This document shows positions 1-7,838 of a stretch of 64,000 bases of DNA, piece after piece (position 1 is the first letter of the stretch; the number at the start of each line of letters is the position of its first letter). The translations under genes were made by a program, and so were the position numbers. The stretch covers positions 124,001-188,000 of the forward strand of contig WVSN01000006.1 in the NCBI GenBank assembly GCA_015689705.1, given 5' to 3'. This DNA comes from Rhodobacterales bacterium HKCCE3408 (GTDB lineage Bacteria; Pseudomonadota; Alphaproteobacteria; Rhodobacterales; Rhodobacteraceae). Below the pieces are notes generated by a model. That model was not told the DNA's origin, searched no databases, and worked only from the letters and a program-made list of their open reading frames with translations.

Positions 1-301
1 GGTCGCCGCCTTTCGCGTCGTAGCCCGGGAAGCAGAAGGCCATCGGCAGAATGGCGATCCTGTCACGGTCGTAGAACGTCGCCTCATCGACACCCATCCA
101 GTCGCGAAGACGGTCGCCCGACGGATCGGTGAAAGGCCGCCCGCTTTCATGCACGCGCGCGCCGGGGGCCTGACCCGCGATCAGCACGCGCGCGCCCGGC
201 CGCACCCAGAGAACCGGACGCGGTTCGTGCGCGGTGGCTGTGGCGGCGAAGCGGTCGGCACAGATGCGGCAGGCGCGGATATCGCGGGCGAGATCGTCCA
301 T
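1..301 (-). CDS. Uracil-DNA glycosylase family protein, N-terminal part
   Basis: The reverse strand encodes about 100 residues of a uracil-DNA glycosylase superfamily protein before the window edge cuts off the C-terminus. An early CRIC pair (two cysteines) is followed by GQAPGARVHESGRPF, which matches the conserved first motif (GxAPGxxE...GxPF) of family 4/5-like glycosylases, and by a DPSGDRLRDWMGV segment. Later residues run into an AFCFPGYDAKGGD segment. The start is the ATG at 301, facing the ArsR gene with about 95 bases between. The family removes uracil from DNA, but this subgroup is poorly characterised, so activity is inferred only. Confidence 0.75.
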   Translation of the reverse strand, partial: MDDLARDIRACRICADRFAATATAHEPRPVLWVRPGARVLIAGQAPGARVHESGRPFTDPSGDRLRDWMGVDEATFYDRDRIAILPMAFCFPGYDAKGGD

Positions 302-377
302 GGGGCGCAGGCATAGCACCCTCGGCCGGGGTTTCCAGCCATCGCCTGCTGCTGAAGACTGGACAACCATTCGATAT

Positions 378-393
378 TTCTATAATCATAGAA
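378..393. promoter_or_regulatory. Candidate ArsR operator palindrome
   Basis: TTCTAT and ATAGAA form a perfect 6-base inverted repeat around a 4-base centre, inside an AT-rich patch that stands out from its GC-rich surroundings. It ends two bases before the ArsR start codon and lies between the two divergent genes. ArsR/SmtB repressors usually bind such AT-rich palindromes over their own promoter, so autoregulation is the simplest reading. Confidence 0.5.
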
Positions 394-395
394 TC

Positions 396-734
396 ATGGA
401 ACAGAAACTCGCCCCGCCCGATGTCACGCTCGCTGCCACGGCGTTCTCCGCCCTCGGGTCCGAGCAACGGCTGGCGATCCTGCGCCGGCTCGTCCGCGCG
501 GGACCGCATGGCCTGACAATCGGTGTGCTCGGCCAGGATGTCGGCATCGCCGGATCGGTCCTGACGCATCACCTGAAGCAGCTCGCCTCGGCCGGCCTCG
601 TGAAACAGGAACGGGATGGGCGGCGTATCCTCTGTTCGGTCGATTACGACGCGGTCCGCGCGCTGTCGACCTTCCTCATCTCCGAATGCTGCGCCGATCG
701 CGGCGGCCACGAAGGGACGCATCTCCATGACTGA
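396..734 (+). CDS. ArsR/SmtB-family transcriptional regulator
   Basis: A 112-residue winged-helix protein with the family hallmark LGSEQRLAILRRLV in the first helices and SVLTHHLKQLASAGLVKQERDGRR across the recognition helix and wing. Cysteines occur in ILCSVDYD and ISECCADRGG, so thiol or metal(loid) sensing is possible, although no classical CxCxxC-type arsenic site is present. The ATG is preceded directly by the palindrome and has no Shine-Dalgarno sequence, which suggests a leaderless message or a longer, unrecognised N-terminus. It overlaps the following permease gene by 8 bases, so the two are almost certainly co-transcribed and the permease is the likely target. Confidence 0.85.
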   Translation: MEQKLAPPDVTLAATAFSALGSEQRLAILRRLVRAGPHGLTIGVLGQDVGIAGSVLTHHLKQLASAGLVKQERDGRRILCSVDYDAVRALSTFLISECCADRGGHEGTHLHD

Positions 735-1752
735 TCTCAGCCAGTCCCCCGCCCCCGCGCTGCGCCTGTGGCGGCGCACAGACAAGGTCGCGGTCGCCTT
801 CATCGCGATCCTTGCGATCCTCGCGGCCACCGACCCATCCGCCCTGCCCGCCATCGTCGGCGAGATGCTTGCAAGCTTCGCCGGCACACTGCCCTTCATC
901 CTCCTCGCCGTCGCTGCCATCGCTTCGATGCGGGCCGCCGGGGCCGAGCGGCTGCTCGACGGCGCCTTCGTCGGGCACGAGGTACGCATGATTGCTATCG
1001 GCGCGCTTGCCGGCGGGTTGTCACCGTTCTGCTCGTGCCAGGTCATTCCGTTCATCGCGGCACTCCTGGCCGCAGGCGCACCCTTGTCGGCGGTCATGGC
1101 CTTCTGGCTCGCCTCGCCACTGATGGACCCGGCGATGTTCACCATCACCGCCGGCACGCTCGGGCTCGACTTCGCTATCGGCAAGACCGTGGCGGCCGTG
1201 GGTTTGGGCCTCTTCGGCGGCCTCGCCGTGATGGCCTTTGCCCGGACGCCGGTTTTCGCCGATCCGCTGCGCGAACAGCCGGCCCGCCGTGGCTGCTGCG
1301 GTGCGAAGAAGGCGACGACGCGCTGGCGCTTCTGGCAAGAGGCCGAGCGGCGCCAGGTCTTCGCACGGGAGGCCGGGTCGAACCTGCTCTTCCTCGGGAA
1401 ATGGCTGCTCTTCGCCTATCTCCTGCAGGCGCTCCTCATCCGCTATGTCCCGGCCGACCTGATCGCAACGGTCATCGGCGGCGACGGGCCGGGGCCGGTG
1501 ATCCTCGCAGCGCTTGTCGGCGCGCCTGCCTATCTGAATGGATACGCCGCCGTGCCGCTGATCGAAGGGCTTCTTGCCCAGGGCATGAGCCAGGGCGCGG
1601 CGATGGCCTTCATGATCGCCGGCGGCGTGAGCTGCATCCCCGCCGCCGTCGCCGTCTGGGCACTGGTCAAGCCGCGCGTCTTCGCCGCCTATCTCGGATT
1701 TGCAGTCGTCGGCGCGATGCTGGCCGGGTTCGCCTGGGGCGCGCTGACCTGA
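727..1752 (+). CDS. ArsP/DUF318-type permease
   Basis: This 341-residue integral membrane protein has about eight hydrophobic segments and the conserved GGLSPFCSCQVIPF motif of the ArsP_1 (DUF318) permease family. Members export organoarsenicals or are predicted to move other thiol-reactive or metal substrates. A central cytoplasmic loop carries a second cysteine pair (RRGCCGAKK). The start ATG lies inside the end of the ArsR gene in another frame, which sets the start by translational coupling. With its ArsR partner it forms a two-gene efflux and sensing unit; the substrate cannot be read from sequence. Confidence 0.8.
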   Translation: MTDLSQSPAPALRLWRRTDKVAVAFIAILAILAATDPSALPAIVGEMLASFAGTLPFILLAVAAIASMRAAGAERLLDGAFVGHEVRMIAIGALAGGLSPFCSCQVIPFIAALLAAGAPLSAVMAFWLASPLMDPAMFTITAGTLGLDFAIGKTVAAVGLGLFGGLAVMAFARTPVFADPLREQPARRGCCGAKKATTRWRFWQEAERRQVFAREAGSNLLFLGKWLLFAYLLQALLIRYVPADLIATVIGGDGPGPVILAALVGAPAYLNGYAAVPLIEGLLAQGMSQGAAMAFMIAGGVSCIPAAVAVWALVKPRVFAAYLGFAVVGAMLAGFAWGALT

Positions 1753-1776
1753 CCGGCCACGTTTGAATTGTGCCAT

Positions 1777-1796
1777 GGGATAGCATCGGTTATCCC
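1777..1796 (+). promoter_or_regulatory. Short hairpin in the nhaA leader
   Basis: GGGATA and TATCCC are exact complements. Adding a G-U and a C-G pair gives an 8-bp stem with an ATCG loop. It lies between the permease stop and the nhaA ribosome binding site and has no T-run. It could mark the permease transcript end or be a leader structure; the evidence is only the fold. Confidence 0.3.
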
Positions 1797-1821
1797 CTCC
1801 CGAGGACAAACGGAGGGGCTG

Positions 1822-3084
1822 ATGTATCGCGTCTGGGATTTCGTCTCGAACTATTCGCTGTTCCTGATCGGCGGCGCGATCGTCGCGCTGATCTGGGCGA
1901 ATATCGACCCGACCGGCTATCACCACTTCGTCGAGTTTGAACTGGTCCACGATTTTATCATTGGCCATCTGCATGTCGACGAGACGGGGCACGATGTCCG
2001 GACCCTGACGCTGCATTACCTCGTGAACGACGTGCTCATGGCCTTCTTCTTCGCCATCGCGGCGAAGGAAGTGTGGGAGGCCGTCATCCTCAAGAACGGC
2101 AGCCTGCGCGGACGTAAGGCGGCGACGCCGCTGGTGGCCACGGCAGGTGGCATGGCCGGGCCGATCCTCGTCTATCTCGGCATCGCGGCCTTTCTTGGGT
2201 CCGAGACCTACAGCGCCGTCGCAAACGGGTGGGCCATCCCCACGGCGACGGATATCGCGTTCTCCTACCTCGTGGGGCGGATGGTCTTCGGCGCCGGTCA
2301 TCCGGCTGTCCGGTTCCTCCTCCTGCTGGCCATCGCCGACGACGCGGCGGGCCTTCTGATCCTGGCGATCTTCTACCCCTCGGGCGAACTGGCACCGGAG
2401 TGGCTCCTGCTCAGCATCGGGGCCGCGGTGGCGGTGTTCGTGCTGTTCAACTGGCTGCCGCGGCGGCTCGACCGCGGAAACCAGCTCCGCCCGGCCTCCA
2501 CCTGGGTCCGGAAGTCGCTGTCGTTCTGGCCCTACCTGATCGCCGGCGCGCTGAGCTGGTACGGTTTCCAGGAATCCGGTCTGCACCCCGCGCTCGGGCT
2601 GCTGCCGATCGTTCCGACGATCCCCCATGCGGATCGCGCCTTCGGCATATTCTCGGCGGCCGAGGAACACCTGCACGACTTGCTGAACGAAATCGAGCAT
2701 GCGCTGAAGATCCCGGTCGAGATCATTCTCGGCTTCTTCGGCCTGCTGAACGCCGGCGTCGAGTTCAATTCGATGGGGGCGGCGACCTGGCTCGTTCTGC
2801 TCGGGCTTGTCGTCGGCAAACCCGTCGGCATCTTCGTCTTCGGATGGGTCGCGGCGGTTCCGATGCGGCTCGGAATCCCGCAGGGCATGCGGATCATCGA
2901 CCTCGTGGTCATCGGCTTCGTTGCGGCGATCGGCTTCACCGTGTCGCTTTTCGTGGCGTCGGTCGCCTTCGATCCCGGCCCGATCCAGGACGCCGCCAAG
3001 ATGGGCGCGCTGTTCAGCTTCTTTGCCGCGGTGCTGGCGATTGTCGCGGGACGGATCTGCCGGGTCGAGCGACAGGAAAGCTGA
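1822..3084 (+). CDS. nhaA: Na+/H+ antiporter NhaA
   Basis: A 420-residue inner-membrane antiporter that expels sodium in exchange for protons. It has roughly twelve hydrophobic segments, the ATDIAFSYLVG motif, the adjacent aspartate pair in LLAIADDAAGLLILAIFYP that binds the ion in NhaA, and the late GFTVSLFVASVAF motif. The start is set by the CGGAGGGG ribosome binding site just upstream; an in-frame upstream codon lacks one. It follows the permease by about 70 bases and may be read from the same or its own promoter. It is slightly longer than E. coli NhaA through an extended loop near residues 60-75. Confidence 0.92.
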   Translation: MYRVWDFVSNYSLFLIGGAIVALIWANIDPTGYHHFVEFELVHDFIIGHLHVDETGHDVRTLTLHYLVNDVLMAFFFAIAAKEVWEAVILKNGSLRGRKAATPLVATAGGMAGPILVYLGIAAFLGSETYSAVANGWAIPTATDIAFSYLVGRMVFGAGHPAVRFLLLLAIADDAAGLLILAIFYPSGELAPEWLLLSIGAAVAVFVLFNWLPRRLDRGNQLRPASTWVRKSLSFWPYLIAGALSWYGFQESGLHPALGLLPIVPTIPHADRAFGIFSAAEEHLHDLLNEIEHALKIPVEIILGFFGLLNAGVEFNSMGAATWLVLLGLVVGKPVGIFVFGWVAAVPMRLGIPQGMRIIDLVVIGFVAAIGFTVSLFVASVAFDPGPIQDAAKMGALFSFFAAVLAIVAGRICRVERQES

Positions 3085-3092
3085 CCGCGCGA

Positions 3093-3114
3093 GGGCGGCG
3101 GCGCGCCGCCGTCC
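3093..3114 (+). terminator. GC-rich hairpin after nhaA
   Basis: An almost uninterrupted 11-bp self-complementary stem (with GGCGGCG and CGCCGCC at its core) starts 8 bases after the nhaA stop. There is no T-run, so intrinsic termination is uncertain, but its place at the end of the nhaA unit fits a 3'-end structure. Confidence 0.45.
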
Positions 3115-3260
3115 CCTGGCCCCGGACCGGGAAAGCGCTGGAAGTGCCGACGCAATTCCGCCAAACAGCGCTCGTAGCCTGCGTCGGGGCCGGTTAACCT
3201 TGCCACAAAGTCGCGGCGATAGGCCGACGCGGAGAGCGGTAGTCGAAAGGCACCAGCCGA

Positions 3261-3914
3261 ATGCTGGAATTCGTCAATGTCTCGAAGTCCTTCTGGACCG
3301 GGACGCAGCGCAAGGTGATCCTCGACCGGGCCACGTTCGAGGTCCCGCTCGGGCAGTCGCTCGGGATTCTTGCCCCGAACGGCACCGGCAAGACGACGCT
3401 CATCAACATGATGGCGGGCCTCGAAAAGCCCGACGAGGGCGAGATCATCCGGAACTGCCGGATTTCCTTTCCGCTCGGCTTCATGGGCGGGGTCATCACC
3501 AAGCTGTCAGGGAACGAGAACGCCCGCTACATCGCGCAGCTTTACGGGCTGGACCCGGACTACGTTTCGGCCTTCAGCCGGTGGCTCTGCGGGATCGACG
3601 AATATTTCGACCGGCCGCTCGGCACCTATTCGGCGGGTATGCGTGCACGGTTCACTTTCTCGCTCCTGCTGGCGCTGGAATTCGACATTTACCTGATCGA
3701 CGAGGGGATGCCGGCCACGACCGACGTGGAGTTCAACCGTCGTGCCGGATCGATCCTGGGCGACCGGCTGAAGCATTCGACGGTCATCATCGTCTCACAC
3801 GACGCCAAGATCCTGGAAAAGTTCGTGCAACGCGCGGCGGTTCTCCGCCATGGTCAGCTCTACCAGTTCGACACCCTCGAGGAAGCGAAGAAGCTATATG
3901 ACTATGCGACCTAA
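3261..3914 (+). CDS. kpsT: Capsule polysaccharide export ABC ATPase (KpsT-like)
   Basis: A 217-residue ATPase that would power export of a group 2-type capsular polysaccharide or related Kdo-linked glycan across the inner membrane. Walker A reads LAPNGTGKTTL, Walker B FDIYLIDEGM, and the KpsT-specific signature is YSAGMRARFTF in place of LSGGQ. The switch histidine is in IIVSHDAKILEKF. The next gene overlaps its end by 17 bases. The membrane partner KpsM is not found in this window and must lie elsewhere. Confidence 0.88.
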   Translation: MLEFVNVSKSFWTGTQRKVILDRATFEVPLGQSLGILAPNGTGKTTLINMMAGLEKPDEGEIIRNCRISFPLGFMGGVITKLSGNENARYIAQLYGLDPDYVSAFSRWLCGIDEYFDRPLGTYSAGMRARFTFSLLLALEFDIYLIDEGMPATTDVEFNRRAGSILGDRLKHSTVIIVSHDAKILEKFVQRAAVLRHGQLYQFDTLEEAKKLYDYAT

Positions 3915-5628
3915 GGGACGGAAGTTCCGCATCCGGAAGGGCTTCGGCCCGGAGACCGATACGCAGGGCAACACCCCGCGGGACGGATCGGACGAGGACA
4001 ACGTCCCGGAGGATTACGAGCCGCGTGCGACGGGCCCCGCACAGGCGGACCAGCCCGCGACCGAACCGGCAGAGACTCCGGAGGAGAAAAGCGCTGACGC
4101 CAGTGCGCGGCCCGAGCCGAAACCCGATGCGACCCCCAATCCTGCGGCACCGGACAAGTCAGGCGCCGCGTCCGACGGGCCAAGCTCGGCCGATCGTGAG
4201 ATCGAGGCGATCAAGGCCGAGGGCCTGACCGGGCGCCAGTTGCGCATGGCCCGGCGCACCGCGATCAAGCACGGCATCACCTCCAGTTCGGACCACGACG
4301 CCGTGCGCCAGCTCCGCGCCCGCGGCATCGACCCGTTCGCCCGGTCGAACATGCTGGAACTGATCGTGAGCGACAGTGCAAAGGGCGAGGCCGAGCCGGG
4401 CGTGCCTGCGAACCGGCCCGGCACCGAACCCGCGATTCCGAAACCGGCCCTGCCGGCCGGCCCGATGGACGAGGCTTCCCGCGCTGCCGAGATCATGCGT
4501 GTCCAGCGCGACATCGCGCGCCGGCGCAAGCGGCGGCTCGCTCTTCTGGGCGTGCGTCTGTTCTTCTTCGTCCTGCTGCCCACCCTGATCGCCGGCGTCT
4601 ATTTCCACATGATCGCGACGCCGCTCTACGCCACGCACACGGCCTTCGAGATCGACAAGGCGGATTCGCCTGCCGCGTCGCCCGGCGGCGGGCTGTTCAC
4701 CGGCACCGGGTTGGCGAATGCGACGGACTCGATCACGGTGCAGGAATACCTGGAAAGCCGCGAGGCGATGCTGCGCCTCGACGAGGAACTGAACTTCCGC
4801 GAAGTGTTCTCCGACCCCGATATCGACCCGCTCACGAGGCTCGATCCGGACGCCTCGAACGAGGCGATGTACGACGTCTACCGCCGCAACCTGACCATCG
4901 GCTACGACCCGACCGAGGGTATCATCCGGATGGAGGTCCGCGCACCCGACCCGGTCGTCAGCCAGCATTTTTCCGAAGCGCTGATCCGGTATGCCGAAGC
5001 CCGCGTCGACCAGATGAGCCAGCGCGTCCGCGAGGACCAGATGTCCGGCGCACGCGAAAGCTACGAAGAGGCCGAGCAGCGGATGATCCAGGCGCAGCAA
5101 CGCGTGATCGATCTGCAGGAGCAGCGCGGCGTGCTGTCGACCGAGGCCGAGGTCTCGACGGTGTTCAACCAGATCTCGACCTTCGAGCTGCAATTGCAGG
5201 AAGAGCGCATCCGCCTGCAGGAGCTTCTGTCGGTTGATCGCCCGAACGAGACCCGGGTCGAGGTGTCGCGCCAGTCGATCGACCGGCTGGAACGCACCAT
5301 CGCCGATCTCCGGTCCGGTCTGACGACGGCCGAAGGCGAGGGTGACGTGTCGCTCGCCCGGGTGTCGTCGGAACTGATCGTCGCTCAGGCCGATCTCGAA
5401 ACGCGCCAGACGATCCTCGCCCAGGCGCTCCAGCAGATGGAGACCGCGCGGATCGAGGCGAACCGCCAGTCGCTCTACCTGTCCATCGGCGTCTTCCCGG
5501 TCCCGCCGGACGAAGCCGCCTATCCCAAAGCGTGGGAGAATACGCTGCTGACCTTCTTTGTCTTCGCTGGCATCTACCTGATGCTGTCCATGACCGTCGC
5601 CATCCTGCGCGAACAGGTTTCGGCCTGA
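3898..5628 (+). CDS. KpsE-like capsule export inner-membrane/periplasmic protein
   Basis: A 576-residue co-polymerase/export adaptor of the Wzz/KpsE superfamily. About 210 N-terminal residues are a disordered, Pro/Ala/Glu-rich cytoplasmic tail. A membrane segment follows ([17 protein letters not shown]), then a periplasmic Wzz-like domain with [17 protein letters not shown], a long heptad-rich coiled coil around residues 385-500, and a last membrane segment near residues 545-568. The family bridges the KpsMT transporter and the outer-membrane porin. The ATG at 3898 is preferred over the one two codons later because relatives begin with a similar MTxxPKxxKFRIR sequence (from memory). The long tail is unusual compared with E. 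coli KpsE. Confidence 0.8.
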   Translation: MTMRPKGRKFRIRKGFGPETDTQGNTPRDGSDEDNVPEDYEPRATGPAQADQPATEPAETPEEKSADASARPEPKPDATPNPAAPDKSGAASDGPSSADREIEAIKAEGLTGRQLRMARRTAIKHGITSSSDHDAVRQLRARGIDPFARSNMLELIVSDSAKGEAEPGVPANRPGTEPAIPKPALPAGPMDEASRAAEIMRVQRDIARRRKRRLALLGVRLFFFVLLPTLIAGVYFHMIATPLYATHTAFEIDKADSPAASPGGGLFTGTGLANATDSITVQEYLESREAMLRLDEELNFREVFSDPDIDPLTRLDPDASNEAMYDVYRRNLTIGYDPTEGIIRMEVRAPDPVVSQHFSEALIRYAEARVDQMSQRVREDQMSGARESYEEAEQRMIQAQQRVIDLQEQRGVLSTEAEVSTVFNQISTFELQLQEERIRLQELLSVDRPNETRVEVSRQSIDRLERTIADLRSGLTTAEGEGDVSLARVSSELIVAQADLETRQTILAQALQQMETARIEANRQSLYLSIGVFPVPPDEAAYPKAWENTLLTFFVFAGIYLMLSMTVAILREQVSA

Positions 5629-5630
5629 CC

Positions 5631-6464
5631 ATGGCGGACGTATCGACAGGCGGCGTCACCTTCGGCAACGACCGTCCGCTGACGGTCATCGCCGGGCCGT
5701 GCCAGCTTGAGTCGGCCGACCACGCGCTGATGATTGCAGAAAGGATGGCCACCGCCTGCGAAGCGGCGGGCGCGCAGTATGTCTTCAAGGCGAGCTACGA
5801 CAAGGCGAACCGGACAAGCCTGTCCGGCAAGCGCGGGCTTGGTATGGAGGCGGGGCTCAAGATCCTGTCGCAGGTCCGCGCCAAGGTCGGCTGCCCCGTC
5901 CTGACCGACATCCATGGTCCGGACCAGTGCGCGCCGGTGGCCGAGGCCGTCGACATCCTCCAGATCCCCGCCTTCCTCAGCCGGCAGACCGATCTCCTGC
6001 TCGCCGCTGGCGAAACCGGCGCAGTCATCAACGTGAAGAAGGGCCAGTTCCTCGCGCCGTGGGACATGCCGAACGTCGTCTCGAAGATCGAGAGCACCGG
6101 CAACACCCGCATCCTCCTGACCGAACGCGGGGCCTCTTTCGGCTACAACACGCTGGTCGCCGACATGCGGAGCCTGCCGATCATGGCGCAGACCGGATAC
6201 CCGGTGGTGATGGACGCGACGCATTCGGTCCAGCAGCCGGGCGGTCGCGGCGGCTCGTCCGGCGGGCAACGCGAATTCGCGCCGGTCATGGCGCGCGCCG
6301 CCGTCGCCGTCGGCGTCGCGGCCGTCTTCATCGAGACGCACGAGGATCCCGACACCGCTCCCTCCGACGGGCCGAACATGATCCCGCTCGACCAGATGCC
6401 GGCACTGATCTCGACGCTCATGGCGCTCGACCGGATCGCCAAGGCCGCGCCGGTCACGATCTAG
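5631..6464 (+). CDS. kdsA: 3-deoxy-8-phosphooctulonate (Kdo-8-P) synthase
   Basis: This cytoplasmic enzyme condenses phosphoenolpyruvate and arabinose-5-phosphate to Kdo-8-phosphate, the precursor of Kdo for lipopolysaccharide and Kdo-anchored capsule. The 277-residue length is typical. Family motifs visible are [26 protein letters not shown] and [14 protein letters not shown]. The cysteine in AGPC marks the metal-dependent class; E. coli has Asn there. It starts two bases after the KpsE-like gene and is therefore in the same operon, linking sugar supply with capsule export. Confidence 0.93.
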   Translation: MADVSTGGVTFGNDRPLTVIAGPCQLESADHALMIAERMATACEAAGAQYVFKASYDKANRTSLSGKRGLGMEAGLKILSQVRAKVGCPVLTDIHGPDQCAPVAEAVDILQIPAFLSRQTDLLLAAGETGAVINVKKGQFLAPWDMPNVVSKIESTGNTRILLTERGASFGYNTLVADMRSLPIMAQTGYPVVMDATHSVQQPGGRGGSSGGQREFAPVMARAAVAVGVAAVFIETHEDPDTAPSDGPNMIPLDQMPALISTLMALDRIAKAAPVTI

Positions 6465-6527
6465 CCGGCTCTTCCCCATCTCTGCCTCAGCCCCTAGTCT
6501 CCGCGCCGAACCCCGCCGGAGCCCGTC

Positions 6528-7820
6528 ATGCGCCGTCTGCTGATCCTCGTCTTTCTCGTCTTCGCGGCGCCGGCCGTCGCGCAGACGGGGCAGCCCTCGG
6601 GCGAGATCTCGGTCCAGAGCAACCGCGCGACCGATACCGCGATGGCCTCGCGCATTCGGGACATCCTGCGCCAGCTCGACGGTTACGAGAACGTCACGGT
6701 GGAAGTTGCCGATGGCATCGTGACGCTGAGCGGGACCGCCATCGACGCCATCCGGATCACCGAGCTGACCGAACTTGTCGGCCGTGTCGAGGGCGTCGTA
6801 GCGATCGAGAACGAGGTAACCGAGACGACCGACGTCGCCGAGCGCCTGAACCCGGCCGTCGACCGGATCCGCAATCGCGCCCTTCAGGCCGTGGCCTACG
6901 CGCCGCTCCTGCTCGTAGCGTTCGGGGCCGGGCTACTGGTCTGGGGCGCCGGTGTCCTGATCGCGCGCGCCCGCTACCCGTGGGACAGGATCGCGCCGAA
7001 CGCCTTCATCGCCGACATCTACCGTCAGATCATCCGGCTGGTCTTCGCCGCGGCCGCCATCGTCCTTGCGCTGGACCTTCTGAACGCGACAGCACTTCTC
7101 GGCACCTTCCTCGGCGCGGCGGGGATTGTCGGACTCGCCATCGGCTTCGCCGTCCGGGACACGGTCGAGAACTTCATCGCCTCGATCATGCTCAGTCTGC
7201 GTCAGCCGTTCCGCCCGAAAGACCTTGTGGAGATCGAGGGCGATACCGGCCACGTGATCCGCCTGACGAGCCGCGCGACCATCCTTCTCAGCCTCGACGG
7301 CAACCACATCCGGATCCCGAACGCGACCGTCTTCAAGGCCCGGATCGTGAACTTCACCCGCAACGACGAACGCCGGTTCACCTTCGATCTCGGTGTCGCG
7401 CCCGAAGCCGACCTGGCGCAGGCGCAGGCCGTGATCCTCTCGTCGCTGCGTGAATTGCCCTTCGTGCTCGACGACCCGACGCCGGCGGTCTGGGTCAACG
7501 AAATCGGCGACCATGCCATCCGGATGACCGCGGCGGGCTGGATCAAGCAGCATGTGACCGACATCGCGATGGCCAAAGGAGAGGCGATCCGGATTGCGAT
7601 GGCACGGCTGGAGGAGGCCGGGATCGGCCTGCCGGGCCCCGCGCTCCGGCTGATCCGCGATGACGCGGACCGCCCCGCACCGCCTCCACGGCCGGCCATG
7701 CCCGCCGAGATCCAGCCCGTCGACGCAAGCAAGGCCGAAGCGCTAGAACGGCTCGTCGATTCCGAACGCGAGGCGCTGGCCAAGGATGATCTTCTGACCC
7801 GCGAGGCGCCGCAGGAATGA
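6528..7820 (+). CDS. BON domain-containing MscS-type mechanosensitive channel
   Basis: A 430-residue protein beginning with a signal peptide (to about AVAQ, residue 19). A periplasmic BON domain follows (about residues 37-103, with VEVADGIVTLSGT and GVVAIENEV), then membrane segments and an MscS pore helix rich in Gly and Ala (FLGAAGIVGLAIGFAVRDTV). The MscS beta domain follows with LRQPFRPKDLVEIEG and IRIPNATVFKARIVNFTR. MscS channels release solutes at high membrane tension; BON domains bind lipid or envelope material. It follows kdsA by about 60 bases. Confidence 0.85.
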   Translation: MRRLLILVFLVFAAPAVAQTGQPSGEISVQSNRATDTAMASRIRDILRQLDGYENVTVEVADGIVTLSGTAIDAIRITELTELVGRVEGVVAIENEVTETTDVAERLNPAVDRIRNRALQAVAYAPLLLVAFGAGLLVWGAGVLIARARYPWDRIAPNAFIADIYRQIIRLVFAAAAIVLALDLLNATALLGTFLGAAGIVGLAIGFAVRDTVENFIASIMLSLRQPFRPKDLVEIEGDTGHVIRLTSRATILLSLDGNHIRIPNATVFKARIVNFTRNDERRFTFDLGVAPEADLAQAQAVILSSLRELPFVLDDPTPAVWVNEIGDHAIRMTAAGWIKQHVTDIAMAKGEAIRIAMARLEEAGIGLPGPALRLIRDDADRPAPPPRPAMPAEIQPVDASKAEALERLVDSEREALAKDDLLTREAPQE

Positions 7821-7838
7821 CCCGCGCCGGTTCGTACA

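Noticed and set aside
1021-2700. Long minus-strand open frame opposite the permease and nhaA genes
   Set aside because: Its product is rich in Arg, Asp and Gln with no motif, and it mirrors strongly supported membrane proteins on the other strand. Long antisense frames are expected at this GC content.
3147-3187. CCGACGCA/TGCGTCGG inverted repeat upstream of kpsT as an operator
   Set aside because: The arms are only 8 bases with a 25-base spacer in GC-rich DNA, and nothing links them to a regulator; chance is likely.
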